Source of the DNA: Sphingopyxis sp. BE259
GTDB lineage: Bacteria; Pseudomonadota; Alphaproteobacteria; Sphingomonadales; Sphingomonadaceae
Direction of reading: 5' to 3'
Assembly: GCF_031457495.1 (NCBI RefSeq)
Contig: NZ_JAVDWM010000001.1
Coordinates: 1,476,001-1,540,000 of the forward strand
Length of the DNA stretch: 64,000 nt
Part shown: positions 56,578 to 64,000 of the stretch, one piece after another
Position numbering within the stretch: position 1 is the first letter of the stretch
Layout: each line of letters opens with the position of its first letter
Program-made: the position numbers and the translations under genes
The notes under the pieces: generated by a model
What the model saw: only the letters and a program-made list of their open reading frames with translations
The model's database searches: none
What the model was told of the DNA's origin: nothing

Positions 56578-56678
56578 CGTCATTGCGAGGAGCGAAGCGA
56601 CGCGGCAATCCCCAGCCATCGTCGCGCCTTGCCGATGGCGGGAGATTGCCGCGTCACCTTCGGCTCCTCGCAATGACG
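56578..56678. repeat. Family B palindromic repeat, variant
   Basis: CGTCATTGCGAGGAGCGAAG and its inverse CTTCGGCTCCTCGCAATGACG frame a centre with GCGGCAATC/GATTGCCGC. It lies between rimO and the hydrolase gene, whose stop is at 56684. Confidence 0.9.
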
Positions 56679-56683
56679 ACGCG

Positions 56684-57388
56684 TTATTTCCCCGCCAGCG
56701 TATCCGCGACAATCCGCCACACCTTCGGATTGATCCCAAGCCCCAGATGCGTGCTGTCGACTTTGATGTTCCGCGCCTGATCGTTGTAGATGTCCACCGC
56801 AATATCCGGCCCGACGATGCCGTCGCGGTCGGAGTAGATGACAGTCAGCGGCTGTGTCAGCCCTTTCAGGTTGCGCGCGTGGATCTCGCGTTCGATCGCG
56901 TCGAAATCACGCCCCGCAAAACGCTGCGCCAGCGCGGTATATTTGGGGCCGCCGATGATCGGAGTGCCCATGGTAATAACTTCGCGCACAAGCTTGGGAT
57001 AGGCGCGCGCGGTTTCGCGGGCGATGACGCCGCCGAGGCTCCAGCCGATCAGGGTGAGCGGGGCGCCGTCGGCCTTCACCCATTCGGCGGCTTGGGCGGA
57101 AAAACGCTCGACATCGGCGGCGACGCGGCCCTGGTTGCGGCCCATGCCCCAGTCGCGGACCTGATAGCCAAGGTGGCGCAGATACGCCTCCAGCGGCCGC
57201 ATCGACAATTCGCTGGCGCCATAGCCGGGGAGCAGTGCGACGGCGCGTCCGTCGCCGCGCGGGGCGCCGATCAGGTGATAGCCCGACAGGCCATAGCGCA
57301 GCAGGTCGAGCGGCAGCGCGAGTTCGCCGAGCTGCGCCAGCCGACTGGGCGGTTTCAATCCGGTCGGCAGCGGAACGTCGCGGGGCAT
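56684..57388 (-). CDS. Alpha/beta hydrolase
   Basis: 234 residues. Nucleophile elbow GWSLGGV, acid in YSDRDGIV, His in DSTHLGLGI. No signal peptide. It resembles lipase/acyltransferase-like proteins that share a LLPGYGAS start (ALLPGYGASELSMRPL), perhaps acting on lipids or polyhydroxyalkanoate. Substrate unknown. Confidence 0.85.
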   Translation of the reverse strand: MPRDVPLPTGLKPPSRLAQLGELALPLDLLRYGLSGYHLIGAPRGDGRAVALLPGYGASELSMRPLEAYLRHLGYQVRDWGMGRNQGRVAADVERFSAQAAEWVKADGAPLTLIGWSLGGVIARETARAYPKLVREVITMGTPIIGGPKYTALAQRFAGRDFDAIEREIHARNLKGLTQPLTVIYSDRDGIVGPDIAVDIYNDQARNIKVDSTHLGLGINPKVWRIVADTLAGK

Positions 57389-57457
57389 CGCCTTCTCCCT
57401 GTCATCGGTCTACAGCTTGGCCGATCGGCGCAGCATTGCAAGCGGATAGGGTGACGA

Positions 57458-57787
57458 ATGATGATCGGGGTATTGGCGGCAATGTCGGCGGCGATCGCGG
57501 TCGCGGCGGGGGCGTTTGGCGCCCATGGCGCGGCGGGGCAGCAGGAGGCCGAATGGCTGCGGACCGGTGGGCTCTACCAGCTGATCCACGCGGTGGCGGC
57601 GCTGACGATCATGGGTGTCGCGCGCGGACCCGCGATCCTGTTGCTGATCGGCGCGGCGGTGTTTGCCTTCACCCTCTATGCGATGGCGCTCGGTGCGCCG
57701 CGCTGGCTGGGCGCGGTGACGCCGATCGGTGGCGGTTTACTGATTATCGGCTGGCTGTGGGCGGGCTGGCTTTACTGGCGGGGCTAG
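57458..57787 (+). CDS. DUF423 family membrane protein
   Basis: 109 residues, four membrane segments, with the family start [14 protein letters not shown] and the [12 protein letters not shown] motif. Function unknown. It is convergent with the K+ channel gene across a 25-bp palindrome. Confidence 0.9.
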   Translation: MMIGVLAAMSAAIAVAAGAFGAHGAAGQQEAEWLRTGGLYQLIHAVAALTIMGVARGPAILLLIGAAVFAFTLYAMALGAPRWLGAVTPIGGGLLIIGWLWAGWLYWRG

Positions 57788-57790
57788 TCG

Positions 57791-57815
57791 TTAAATAGGG
57801 ACAGTCCCTATTTAA
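57791..57815. terminator. Perfect 25-bp palindrome between convergent genes
   Basis: TTAAATAGGGAC and GTCCCTATTTAA are perfect 12-bp arms around one A. It ends at the base before the TAA of the K+ channel gene and begins four bases after the DUF423 stop. It can fold into a long hairpin in either RNA, ending in U-rich ATTTAA/TTTAA, so a bidirectional terminator is likely. Confidence 0.7.
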
Positions 57816-58883
57816 TTAGCCGCCGGGAACATTTGCTTCGCATTCTTCGCAGCGGATGACCTCGACGATCAGGTCGCCGGGGGACAGGCTTTGCGCTTCT
57901 GGCTCCCAAAAGCCGAAGGGCTTGCCGCCGCGATAGATGCGCAGGCCGCGGCCCTCGCTGGCCAGTTGATCGATGCTGCGCCCGACTTCCTCCGCCGCGA
58001 CCGGCCGTTCGCGCAGCTGGACGCGCCCGCCGATGCTGGCGAGGTCGGCCATATAGTCGGCGACATGCGCGCCCTGCGCCGATCCGGCGAGGAGCAGGCC
58101 GGTGAAACTGACCGGGTTGATGACGTTGTTGGCGCCCGCCTGGCGCGCCAGCGGTTCGTTGTCGTGGGCGCGGATGACGACGCTGATCGGCACTTTGGGC
58201 GACAGGTGGCGGACGGTCAGCACCATCAGGATCGAGCTGTCGTCGCGACCCGCCGATACCAGCACCGATTGCGCGCGCGCGATATGGACGTCGATCAGCG
58301 TGTCGTCGTTTGATGCGTCGCCCTGCAGCACGTTGCAACCCATCGCCTCGGCCTCTTCGATGCGCGATGCCGACTGGTCGATGACGACGATGCAGGTCGG
58401 ATCGGTGCCGCGCGCGATCAGTTCACGCACTGCCTCGGCGCCGCTGACGCCGAAGCCGAGAACGACGATATGGTCGGTGAGCTTTGCCTGGATGCGGGCC
58501 ATACGCCATTTTTCCCATGTGCGTTTGAGGACGAAATTATAAGCGGTGCCGACGAAGATAAACAGCACCGCGATGCGGATCGGCGTGACGATCACCGCCT
58601 CGATCAACCGCGAACGGTCGGACACCGGGGCGATGTCGCCGAACCCCGTCGTCGTGACCGAAATCATCGTGAAATAGACGACATCGAGGAAGCTGATGTG
58701 GCCGTCGTGGCTGTCCTTCAGCCCCGCGCGGTCGATCCAATGGACCAGCACGACGATGCCGATCAGGGCGAAGGCGAGGCCGAGCCGCGCGATGACGTCG
58801 GCCCAGATCGGCCATTTGCTCGCGCGTTTGAGCGGCTGGAACCGGTGTTGCAGCTTCAGTCTGGACGTCTTGCGATCGCTCAT
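57816..58883 (-). CDS. Potassium channel with RCK (TrkA-N) domain
   Basis: 355 residues. Two membrane segments flank the pore loop with selectivity filter TTTGFGD, followed by an RCK domain (VVLGFGVSGAEAVREL nucleotide-binding loop). The C-terminus has CEECE, which could bind metal. It is a two-TM-type K+ channel gated by ligand. Its ATG overlaps the stop of the M23 gene (ATGA). Confidence 0.9.
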   Translation of the reverse strand: MSDRKTSRLKLQHRFQPLKRASKWPIWADVIARLGLAFALIGIVVLVHWIDRAGLKDSHDGHISFLDVVYFTMISVTTTGFGDIAPVSDRSRLIEAVIVTPIRIAVLFIFVGTAYNFVLKRTWEKWRMARIQAKLTDHIVVLGFGVSGAEAVRELIARGTDPTCIVVIDQSASRIEEAEAMGCNVLQGDASNDDTLIDVHIARAQSVLVSAGRDDSSILMVLTVRHLSPKVPISVVIRAHDNEPLARQAGANNVINPVSFTGLLLAGSAQGAHVADYMADLASIGGRVQLRERPVAAEEVGRSIDQLASEGRGLRIYRGGKPFGFWEPEAQSLSPGDLIVEVIRCEECEANVPGG

Positions 58884-59962
58884 CGGGGCGGCAATTGCTT
58901 CATCGGGTCGACGGGTATGCGATTTTTGCGCAGCTGGAAATGGAGTTGCGACGTCTGGACCTGTCCAGTTGCTCCGGCGCGGCCGATGACGTCGCCGATC
59001 CGCACCGCCTGACCGCGCTGGACATCGATGCGGGCCGCATGGCCGTAGGCGCTGACCCAGCCGCCGCCATGGTTGATCAGGATCAGCCCGCCATAGACGC
59101 CGATCTGGTCACCGGCATAGGCGACGACGCCATCAGCGGTAGCGCGGATCGGGGTGCCGGCGGCGGCGGCGATGTTGATCCCGTCACTGACCTTGCCGGG
59201 CGCGAGCGGGCCAAAGCGCGCGAGGATGGGGCCATTGAGCGGCCACTCAAAGCGGCCAGTGAAGCGCGCGGGTCCGGCGAGAGCGGTGGTCACCGGCTGG
59301 CGCGGTGCGGCGCTGGCCAGGGTCGGGCGCGCGGCTTCGGCCAGCGCGGGCTGGCTGCCAGTGGCGATGTCGTCAATGTCGAGGGTGAAGGCGGCGGCGC
59401 GGGCGCCGACATTCACCGGCCCGGGTGGGATAGCGCGGGCGTCGGAGGGCAGGCGCAGCCGCTGGCCGACGCGCAGGATATAGGGTTCGGCGAGCGCGTT
59501 GATCGTGATGATCTCGCCCCATTCGGCGCCATAGGCGCGGGCGATGCCGATCCCCGTCTCGCCGGTGCCGACGCGGTGATAGAGCCCGGCTGGGATGCGG
59601 AGTTGCTGCCCGGCGCGCAGGGAGAAGGGCGGAGTGAGGTCGTTTTCCAGCGCGATCGCTTCGGACCCGGCGCCGCTCATTTCGCCGATCGCGCGCAGCG
59701 TGTCGCCGGGGCGGACCGTGTAGGCGCCTGCGTTGACGCGCACGGCGTTGGTGGCGACGGATTTCAGCGTCCAGGTCGGCCGTGCATCGCCGCCGACGAC
59801 ATCGGTGAGCGGGCGGCGCTCGAAGTCGATGCCATCCGGGGTGGCGGTCGGAGCAGGCGCGGGTGCGGCGGGCCGCGAGGGCGGAGTGGGGGCGGCCGGA
59901 ATGCAACCGGCGAGCACCAGCGCGCCCAGCAAAGCCCCGATATGATGCCTGATTTCCCCCAC
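58880..59962 (-). CDS. LysM-M23 lipoprotein, NlpD-like, probably catalytically inactive
   Basis: 360 residues. Lipobox LAGC, two LysM repeats (about 80-125 and 130-175), and a C-terminal LytM/M23 domain. The usual zinc ligands are degraded: the HxxxD site reads SDGIN and the HLH motif reads QLH, with one His (YGH) left. This is the state of NlpD/EnvC amidase activators rather than active endopeptidases. The order serS-surE-nlpD is common, which supports the identity. Confidence 0.86.
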   Translation of the reverse strand: MGEIRHHIGALLGALVLAGCIPAAPTPPSRPAAPAPAPTATPDGIDFERRPLTDVVGGDARPTWTLKSVATNAVRVNAGAYTVRPGDTLRAIGEMSGAGSEAIALENDLTPPFSLRAGQQLRIPAGLYHRVGTGETGIGIARAYGAEWGEIITINALAEPYILRVGQRLRLPSDARAIPPGPVNVGARAAAFTLDIDDIATGSQPALAEAARPTLASAAPRQPVTTALAGPARFTGRFEWPLNGPILARFGPLAPGKVSDGINIAAAAGTPIRATADGVVAYAGDQIGVYGGLILINHGGGWVSAYGHAARIDVQRGQAVRIGDVIGRAGATGQVQTSQLHFQLRKNRIPVDPMKQLPPR

Positions 59963-60034
59963 GCGCTGCTTTTGCCAAAGGAAAAGGATGGTGGCTAGAC
60001 TTCTGTCTCAAAATGACAGCGAATCGTAATTTTT

Positions 60035-60107
60035 CGTCATTCCCGCGAAAGCGGGAACCCAGCGCGCAACGCTGGCTCGCTGGGTTCCCGCTTTCGCGGG
60101 AATGACG
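60035..60107. repeat. Family E palindromic repeat
   Basis: CGTCATTCCCGCGAAAGCGG and its exact inverse CCGCTTTCGCGGGAATGACG, with matching inner GGGAACCCAGCG and CGCTGGGTTCCC arms. It separates surE from the NlpD-like gene. Both lie in the same direction, so a complete terminator here would split them. Confidence 0.95.
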
Positions 60108-60135
60108 AGGGTTTTGGAATCAGGCGGTTGGCCGA

Positions 60136-60900
60136 TCAGCCGTCATAAGCCCCGCGCAATGCCGCCAGCGACGCGTCATGCGTCAGGTCGAGCTGGAGCG
60201 GGGTGACCGAGATATAGCGGTCGTCGATCGCTTCCAGGTCGCTGTCGTGCCCCGGCGAATGTTCGATGCCGTGCAGGCCGAACCAGTAATAGCGATAGCC
60301 GCGCGGGTCCGTGCCCTCGACGATCGAGCCGCGACCGTAATCGTGGAAGCCCTGCCGGGTGACGCGGATGCCGCGCACATCGGCAGCTGGGATCGCCGGG
60401 AAATTGACGTTGATCAACGTGCGCGGCGCCATGTCCATAGCGAGCAGCGGCCGCAGCACTTTCGCGCCCCATGCCTCCGCGGCTTCGAACGGCACGGTGT
60501 CGCCCATGCCTTCGCGCGCATAGACCTGGCTGAGCGCGATCGAGCGGATGCCCGCCAGCGCCCCCTCAATCGCCGCCGAGACGGTGCCCGAATAGGTGAC
60601 GTCATCGCCCAGATTGGCGCCGCGGTTGACCCCTGACAGGATCAGGTCGGGCTTTTCGGGCATCAGCTTGCTGATCGCCATCATCACCGAATCGGTCGGC
60701 GTGCCGCTGCACGACCAACGCTGCGGCCCGTGGTCGCGGATCCGCACCGGGCGCGACAGGGTGAGCGAATGGCCGGCGCCCGACTGTTCCTCGGCGGGGG
60801 CGCAGACCCAGATGTCGTCGGAAAGCTGGCGCGCGATGGATTCGAGAATGGCGAGGCCGGGGGCGTGGTAGCCGTCGTCGTTGGTGAGGAGGATGCGCAC
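60136..60900 (-). CDS. surE: 5'/3'-nucleotidase SurE
   Basis: 254 residues. TNDDGYHAPG (metal Asp pair), SGAGHS and SGVNRGANLG are the SurE active-site motifs. It dephosphorylates nucleoside monophosphates and perhaps short polyphosphate. Its upstream neighbour serS ends just past a family D repeat. Confidence 0.95.
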   Translation of the reverse strand: MRILLTNDDGYHAPGLAILESIARQLSDDIWVCAPAEEQSGAGHSLTLSRPVRIRDHGPQRWSCSGTPTDSVMMAISKLMPEKPDLILSGVNRGANLGDDVTYSGTVSAAIEGALAGIRSIALSQVYAREGMGDTVPFEAAEAWGAKVLRPLLAMDMAPRTLINVNFPAIPAADVRGIRVTRQGFHDYGRGSIVEGTDPRGYRYYWFGLHGIEHSPGHDSDLEAIDDRYISVTPLQLDLTHDASLAALRGAYDG

Positions 60901-60920
60901 AATTCTTGTCCCTTTATGAT

Positions 60921-61034
60921 CCGTTCGTCCTGAGGAGCCATTGAGCTTGGCGAAATGGCGTCTCGAAGGACCGCGACGTCAAGATCCTTCGAGACGGGGC
61001 TTCGACAAGCTCAGCCCCTCCTCAGGACAAACGG
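60921..61034. repeat. Family D palindromic repeat
   Basis: CCGTTCGTCCTGAGGAG and CTCCTCAGGACAAACGG as outer arms, GTCTCGAAGG and CCTTCGAGAC as inner. Its right end is the base before the serS stop codon, so it fills the whole serS-surE gap. Confidence 0.94.
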
Positions 61035-62324
61035 CTATGTAAGTTGACCGGCTGGCTCCAGTCTTGTGATCCCGCCCATATACGGCAGCAGCGCATCAGG
61101 AACGGTGACACTGCCATCCGCCTGCTGGTAATTCTCCAGCACCGCGACCAGCGTGCGGCCCACAGCCAGCCCCGACCCGTTCAGCGTGTGGACGAACTCG
61201 TTGCCCTTGGCGCCGTCGCGGCGGAAGCGGGTGTTCATGCGCCGCGCCTGGAAATCGCCGCAGTTCGAACAGCTCGAAATCTCGCGATAGGCGTTCTGCC
61301 CCGGCAGCCACACCTCAAGATCATAGGTCTTGCGCGCCGCAAAGCCCATGTCGCCAGCGCACAGCAGCATCTTGCGATAGGGGAGTTCGAGGGCTTCGAG
61401 GATCGTCTCGGCGGCGCGCGTCTTGCGCTCCAGCTCGGCATCGCTGTCCTCGGGTCGGGTGATCGACACCAGCTCGACCTTCCAGAACTGATGCTGGCGG
61501 ATATAGCCGCGGGTGTCGCGCCCCGCCGACCCGGCTTCGGAGCGGAAGCAGGGAGTCAGCGCGGTCATGCGGATTGGCAGATCAGTTTCGGGCAAAATCT
61601 CCTCGCGCACCGCGTTGGTCAGGCTCATTTCGGAGGTCGAGATCAGCCAGCGCCCGTCGGTGGTCTGAAACAGATCCTCCCGAAATTTCGGCAGCTGGGT
61701 CGTGCCGAACGCGGCCTCGTCACGAACCATCAGCGGCGTCGCGCATTCGGTGTAGCCCGCGTCGATCGTCTGCCGGTCGATCATGAACTGGCCCAGCGCT
61801 CGTTCGAGACGCGCCATCTGGCCTTTCAGAAACGCAAAGCGCGCGCCCGACATCTTCGCCGCGGTTTCAAAATCGAGCCCGAGTGCCGGCGCGAAGTCGG
61901 CATGTTCCTGCGGGGTGAAAGCGAACGTCCGCGGGGTGCCCCAGCGGGCAATCTCGACGTTGCCGTCTTCGTCCATGCCATCGGGAACATCGGCGGCAGG
62001 CAGGTTGGGGAGCGCAGCGAGGGTATCTTGCAGCGCGGCAAGCTGTTCGCGCTCGGCCTCTTCCTTGGCGGGCAACACGGCTTTCAGGTCGGCGACCTCG
62101 GCTTTGAGCGCGTCGGCCTTGTCCTTGTCGCCCTGTGCCATCGCCTGGCCGATCAGCTTCGACACTTCGTTGCGGCGTGCCAGCGAAGCCTGAATGTCGG
62201 TCTGCAACGCGCGCACCGACGCGTCGGCGGTCAGGATGGCGGCGGACAGGGGTTCGAGACCGCGGCGCGCGAGGCCGGCGTCGAACGCTTGGGGATTTTC
62301 CCGGATCAGGCGAATATCGTGCAT
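61035..62324 (-). CDS. serS: Seryl-tRNA synthetase
   Basis: 429 residues. [22 protein letters not shown] opens the N-terminal coiled-coil tRNA-binding arm (to about residue 105). Class II motif 2 is [22 protein letters not shown] and motif 3 lies in [19 protein letters not shown]. It charges tRNA-Ser and tRNA-Sec precursors. The ATG at 62324 is the conserved start. Confidence 0.95.
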   Translation of the reverse strand: MHDIRLIRENPQAFDAGLARRGLEPLSAAILTADASVRALQTDIQASLARRNEVSKLIGQAMAQGDKDKADALKAEVADLKAVLPAKEEAEREQLAALQDTLAALPNLPAADVPDGMDEDGNVEIARWGTPRTFAFTPQEHADFAPALGLDFETAAKMSGARFAFLKGQMARLERALGQFMIDRQTIDAGYTECATPLMVRDEAAFGTTQLPKFREDLFQTTDGRWLISTSEMSLTNAVREEILPETDLPIRMTALTPCFRSEAGSAGRDTRGYIRQHQFWKVELVSITRPEDSDAELERKTRAAETILEALELPYRKMLLCAGDMGFAARKTYDLEVWLPGQNAYREISSCSNCGDFQARRMNTRFRRDGAKGNEFVHTLNGSGLAVGRTLVAVLENYQQADGSVTVPDALLPYMGGITRLEPAGQLT

Positions 62325-62451
62325 GGGCGCGCTATGGCGTTGCGCGGCGAGGGGTGCAAGCCCGATCGCGGCCATGAAAAAAGGGCCGCCTCGAAAGGCG
62401 GCCCCTCAGTGTGGTGGTCCGGGTTAGCCCCCCCGACCTCCAGTGGATCGC

Positions 62452-63741
62452 TTACGCCGCGTCGGCGTCTTTGTCGTTGCGGTTGGCGGCGCGGCGGCGC
62501 GCGACGAGCGCGGCGGCGGCGGCGCCGAACAACAGCATCATCGGCGGCGCCGGAACCGGGGTCGGCGGATTGCCCGACGAGCTGCTGGTGCTGCCGCCCG
62601 AGCTGGACGATGAAGACGAGGACGACGACGAGCTGCTGCTCGACGACGAAGAACCGGTGCTGCCCGTGCTGGTGCTGCCGGTCGAACCCCAGCTGCTGCT
62701 GCCGCCGGTCGCGCCCGACGAGGTCGCGCCGCTCGACGTGCTGCTGCTCGACGACGAGGACGACGAACTGGACGACGAGCTGCTCGATCCACCCGAGCTG
62801 CTGCTGGAGCCGCCCGAACTGCCGCTGGACCCATTTGAGCCGCCCGAACTGCCGTGCGACGAGCTGCCCCAGCCCGAGCTGCCATGCGACGAACCGCCCT
62901 TTGACGAGCTGCCGCCGCCCGACGAGGACGAGCTGGACGAGGAGGATGACGACGACGAACTCGACGACGAGCTGCTGCTCGACGACGAGGTGCTGACGTT
63001 GCCCGATGAGGTGGAGACATTGCCCGACGACGTGGACACGTTGCCCGACGAAGTGCTGACATTGCCCGACGAGGTCGACACGCCGCCGGTCGAGGTGCTG
63101 ATCCCGCCCGTCGAAGTCGAAACGCCGCCTGTTGAAGTCGAGACACCGCCGGTCGAGGTGGAGACGCCACTCGATGTGCTGACGCTGCCCGTCGAGGTCG
63201 ATACGCCGCCCGTGGAGGTTGAGGTGCTGACGCCACCGGTCGAGGTCGATACGCCGCCCGAGGTGCTGCTGCTGGTCGTGCTGAGGCCGCCGGTCGTTGT
63301 CGAGGTGACGACGATGCTGCCGCTGCTGCCGCCGCCGCTGCTGCCGCCGAAGAAACCGCCAAAGAAGCCGCCGCCGAAACCGCCGCCAAAGCCGCCGCCG
63401 ATCACAGTGACGCCGCCGCCGCTGCTGCCGCCTTCAAAACCGCCGCGCGGGAAGGGCGCATAGGGGATGGGAGGCAGCGGGATCGTCTGCGTCACCACTT
63501 GCTGCTGCGGGGTCGCGGTGCGGATGATGCGCTTGGTCGTGACGACGCGGCGGATCCGCTTGACCGGCTTGCGCGCCGCGTGACGCTTGCGCACCACCTT
63601 TTTGCCGACGCAGGGCGAGCAGGATTTGACCGTCTGGGCGCGCGCCTTGGGCACGTCGGTAATCTGCATCGCGCCGCTACCGATCAGCGCGCCGCCGCAG
63701 GTGCAAGCGCAGAGCTTCGCAAGGGCCATTCGGACAGACAT
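62452..63741 (-). CDS. Ser/Thr/Gly-rich repetitive surface protein with PEP-CTERM-like tail
   Basis: 429 residues. A signal-like N-terminus with CxC pairs (KLCACTC, CSPC) and a very basic stretch (KKVVRKRHAARKPVKRIRR) is followed by a Gly-rich part, about 13 heptads of type VSTSTGG or VSTSSGN, and poly-Ser blocks. The C-terminus PTPVPAPPMMLLFG, hydrophobic segment, then ARRRAANR is PEP-CTERM-like and would anchor or sort the protein by an exosortase. Function unknown; an exopolysaccharide- or adhesion-linked surface role is a guess. Confidence 0.82.
   Translation of the reverse strand: MSVRMALAKLCACTCGGALIGSGAMQITDVPKARAQTVKSCSPCVGKKVVRKRHAARKPVKRIRRVVTTKRIIRTATPQQQVVTQTIPLPPIPYAPFPRGGFEGGSSGGGVTVIGGGFGGGFGGGFFGGFFGGSSGGGSSGSIVVTSTTTGGLSTTSSSTSGGVSTSTGGVSTSTSTGGVSTSTGSVSTSSGVSTSTGGVSTSTGGVSTSTGGISTSTGGVSTSSGNVSTSSGNVSTSSGNVSTSSGNVSTSSSSSSSSSSSSSSSSSSSSSSSGGGSSSKGGSSHGSSGWGSSSHGSSGGSNGSSGSSGGSSSSSGGSSSSSSSSSSSSSSSSTSSGATSSGATGGSSSWGSTGSTSTGSTGSSSSSSSSSSSSSSSSSSGGSTSSSSGNPPTPVPAPPMMLLFGAAAAALVARRRAANRNDKDADAA
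62990..63275. repeat. 21-bp tandem repeats in the Ser-rich protein gene
   Basis: Copies of GAGGTCGACACGCCGCCGGTC-type units, 13 or so with variable bases, encode the VSTSTGG heptads on the minus strand. Neighbouring GAGGTGGAGACATTGCCCGAC units encode VSTSSGN. The array is a likely site of slippage and copy-number change. Confidence 0.85.
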
Positions 63742-63911
63742 AGGTTTCTCTTTCTTTCCCGTTGCAGGTGCGAAGCATCACCGACCGACACCCAATCTCA
63801 CCTTCGCTATACCCCAAAAGGTCAAAGGTTTGCGAACGCGGCAATTGCGTTAACCGCGTTTGCCTGTCCGACAGCGGGAAAAGGACACCGAAATCAACCC
63901 CAATGGCGATT

Positions 63912-63940
63912 ATTGTCCCAAAATAGAACGTAAATTGCAA
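63912..63940 (-). promoter_or_regulatory. Possible promoter of the Ser-rich protein gene
   Basis: On the minus strand TTGCAA and GACAAT are separated by 17 bases, a fair sigma-70 match, leaving an untranslated leader of about 165 bases. Position is right for the gene starting at 63741. No other gene is supported between 63742 and 64000. Confidence 0.3.
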
Positions 63941-64000
63941 TGATTCTATGCGATTGGTTAATCTTCGGCCCTAAATCGGCACGGCTTGGGAGTGTCGCCA

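Noticed and set aside
62411..63463. 350-codon open frame on the plus strand opposite the Ser-rich protein gene
   Set aside because: It encodes only Asp, Glu, Pro and Leu repeats that mirror the Ser-rich repeats on the other strand. The minus frame has a signal peptide, a sorting tail and a ribosome-binding site.

Overview
The window is a chromosomal segment of a high-GC alphaproteobacterium, most likely a sphingomonad of the Sphingopyxis type. The evidence is the gene content (SUF operon with an Rrf2 regulator and a short SufD, DUF6356 and UrcA proteins, an ECF42-type sigma module, an NlpD-like peptidase downstream of serS-surE), heavy use of GTG and TTG starts in overlapping genes, and many copies of palindromic repeats typical of that order. 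No rRNA, tRNA, CRISPR array, transposase, integrase or prophage was seen. Genus assignment is inference.

Layout. 1-4.1 kb: end of a Tyr/Gly-rich lipoprotein, a cytochrome P450, a CPA2 antiporter and an extensin-like peptidase. 4.1-10.7 kb: a leftward Fe-S assembly operon (regulator, sufB, a lipoprotein, an 87-residue unknown, sufC, sufD, sufS, sufT, sufA) with a perfect palindromic operator in front. 10.8-24.6 kb: AraC regulator with a possible small RNA, DUF885 peptidase, pyrD, gamma-glutamyltransferase, acyl-CoA synthetase, glyoxalase I/II with a thioesterase and hydrolases, and a small repressor/membrane-protein operon. 24.6-33.6 kb: merC, thrS with two coupled genes, the ybbP/ybbA/tesA cluster, ynfA and an outer-membrane barrel. 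33.8-44.7 kb: rlmN, secreted unknowns, a LysR/UrcA divergent pair, dnaN, the ECF42 module, a sorbosone dehydrogenase and argC.

44.7-53.7 kb: NlpC/P60 peptidase, leucyl aminopeptidase, a Baeyer-Villiger-type monooxygenase, and a phosphate module in which a Nudix domain is fused to a PhoU-like DUF47 domain next to a PiT permease, behind repeats that look like Pho boxes. A DUF4403 lipoprotein gene follows, with an unusually structured leader. 54.0-55.1 kb is a low-GC single-gene insert bounded by short direct repeats. 55.1-64 kb: rimO, a hydrolase, DUF423, a K+ channel, an NlpD-like protein, surE, serS, and a very Ser-rich repetitive protein with a PEP-CTERM-like tail.

At least five families of palindromic intergenic repeat are scattered through the window. 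Two copies lie inside genes and are translated: one forms part of the N-terminus of SufS, another forms the C-terminal tail of the SUF regulator. The strongest candidates for new biology are these translated repeats, the Nudix-DUF47-PiT locus with its Pho-box-like array, the hairpin-rich leader at 53.77-53.94 kb, the low-GC insert at 54-55 kb, and the repetitive surface protein at the right end.
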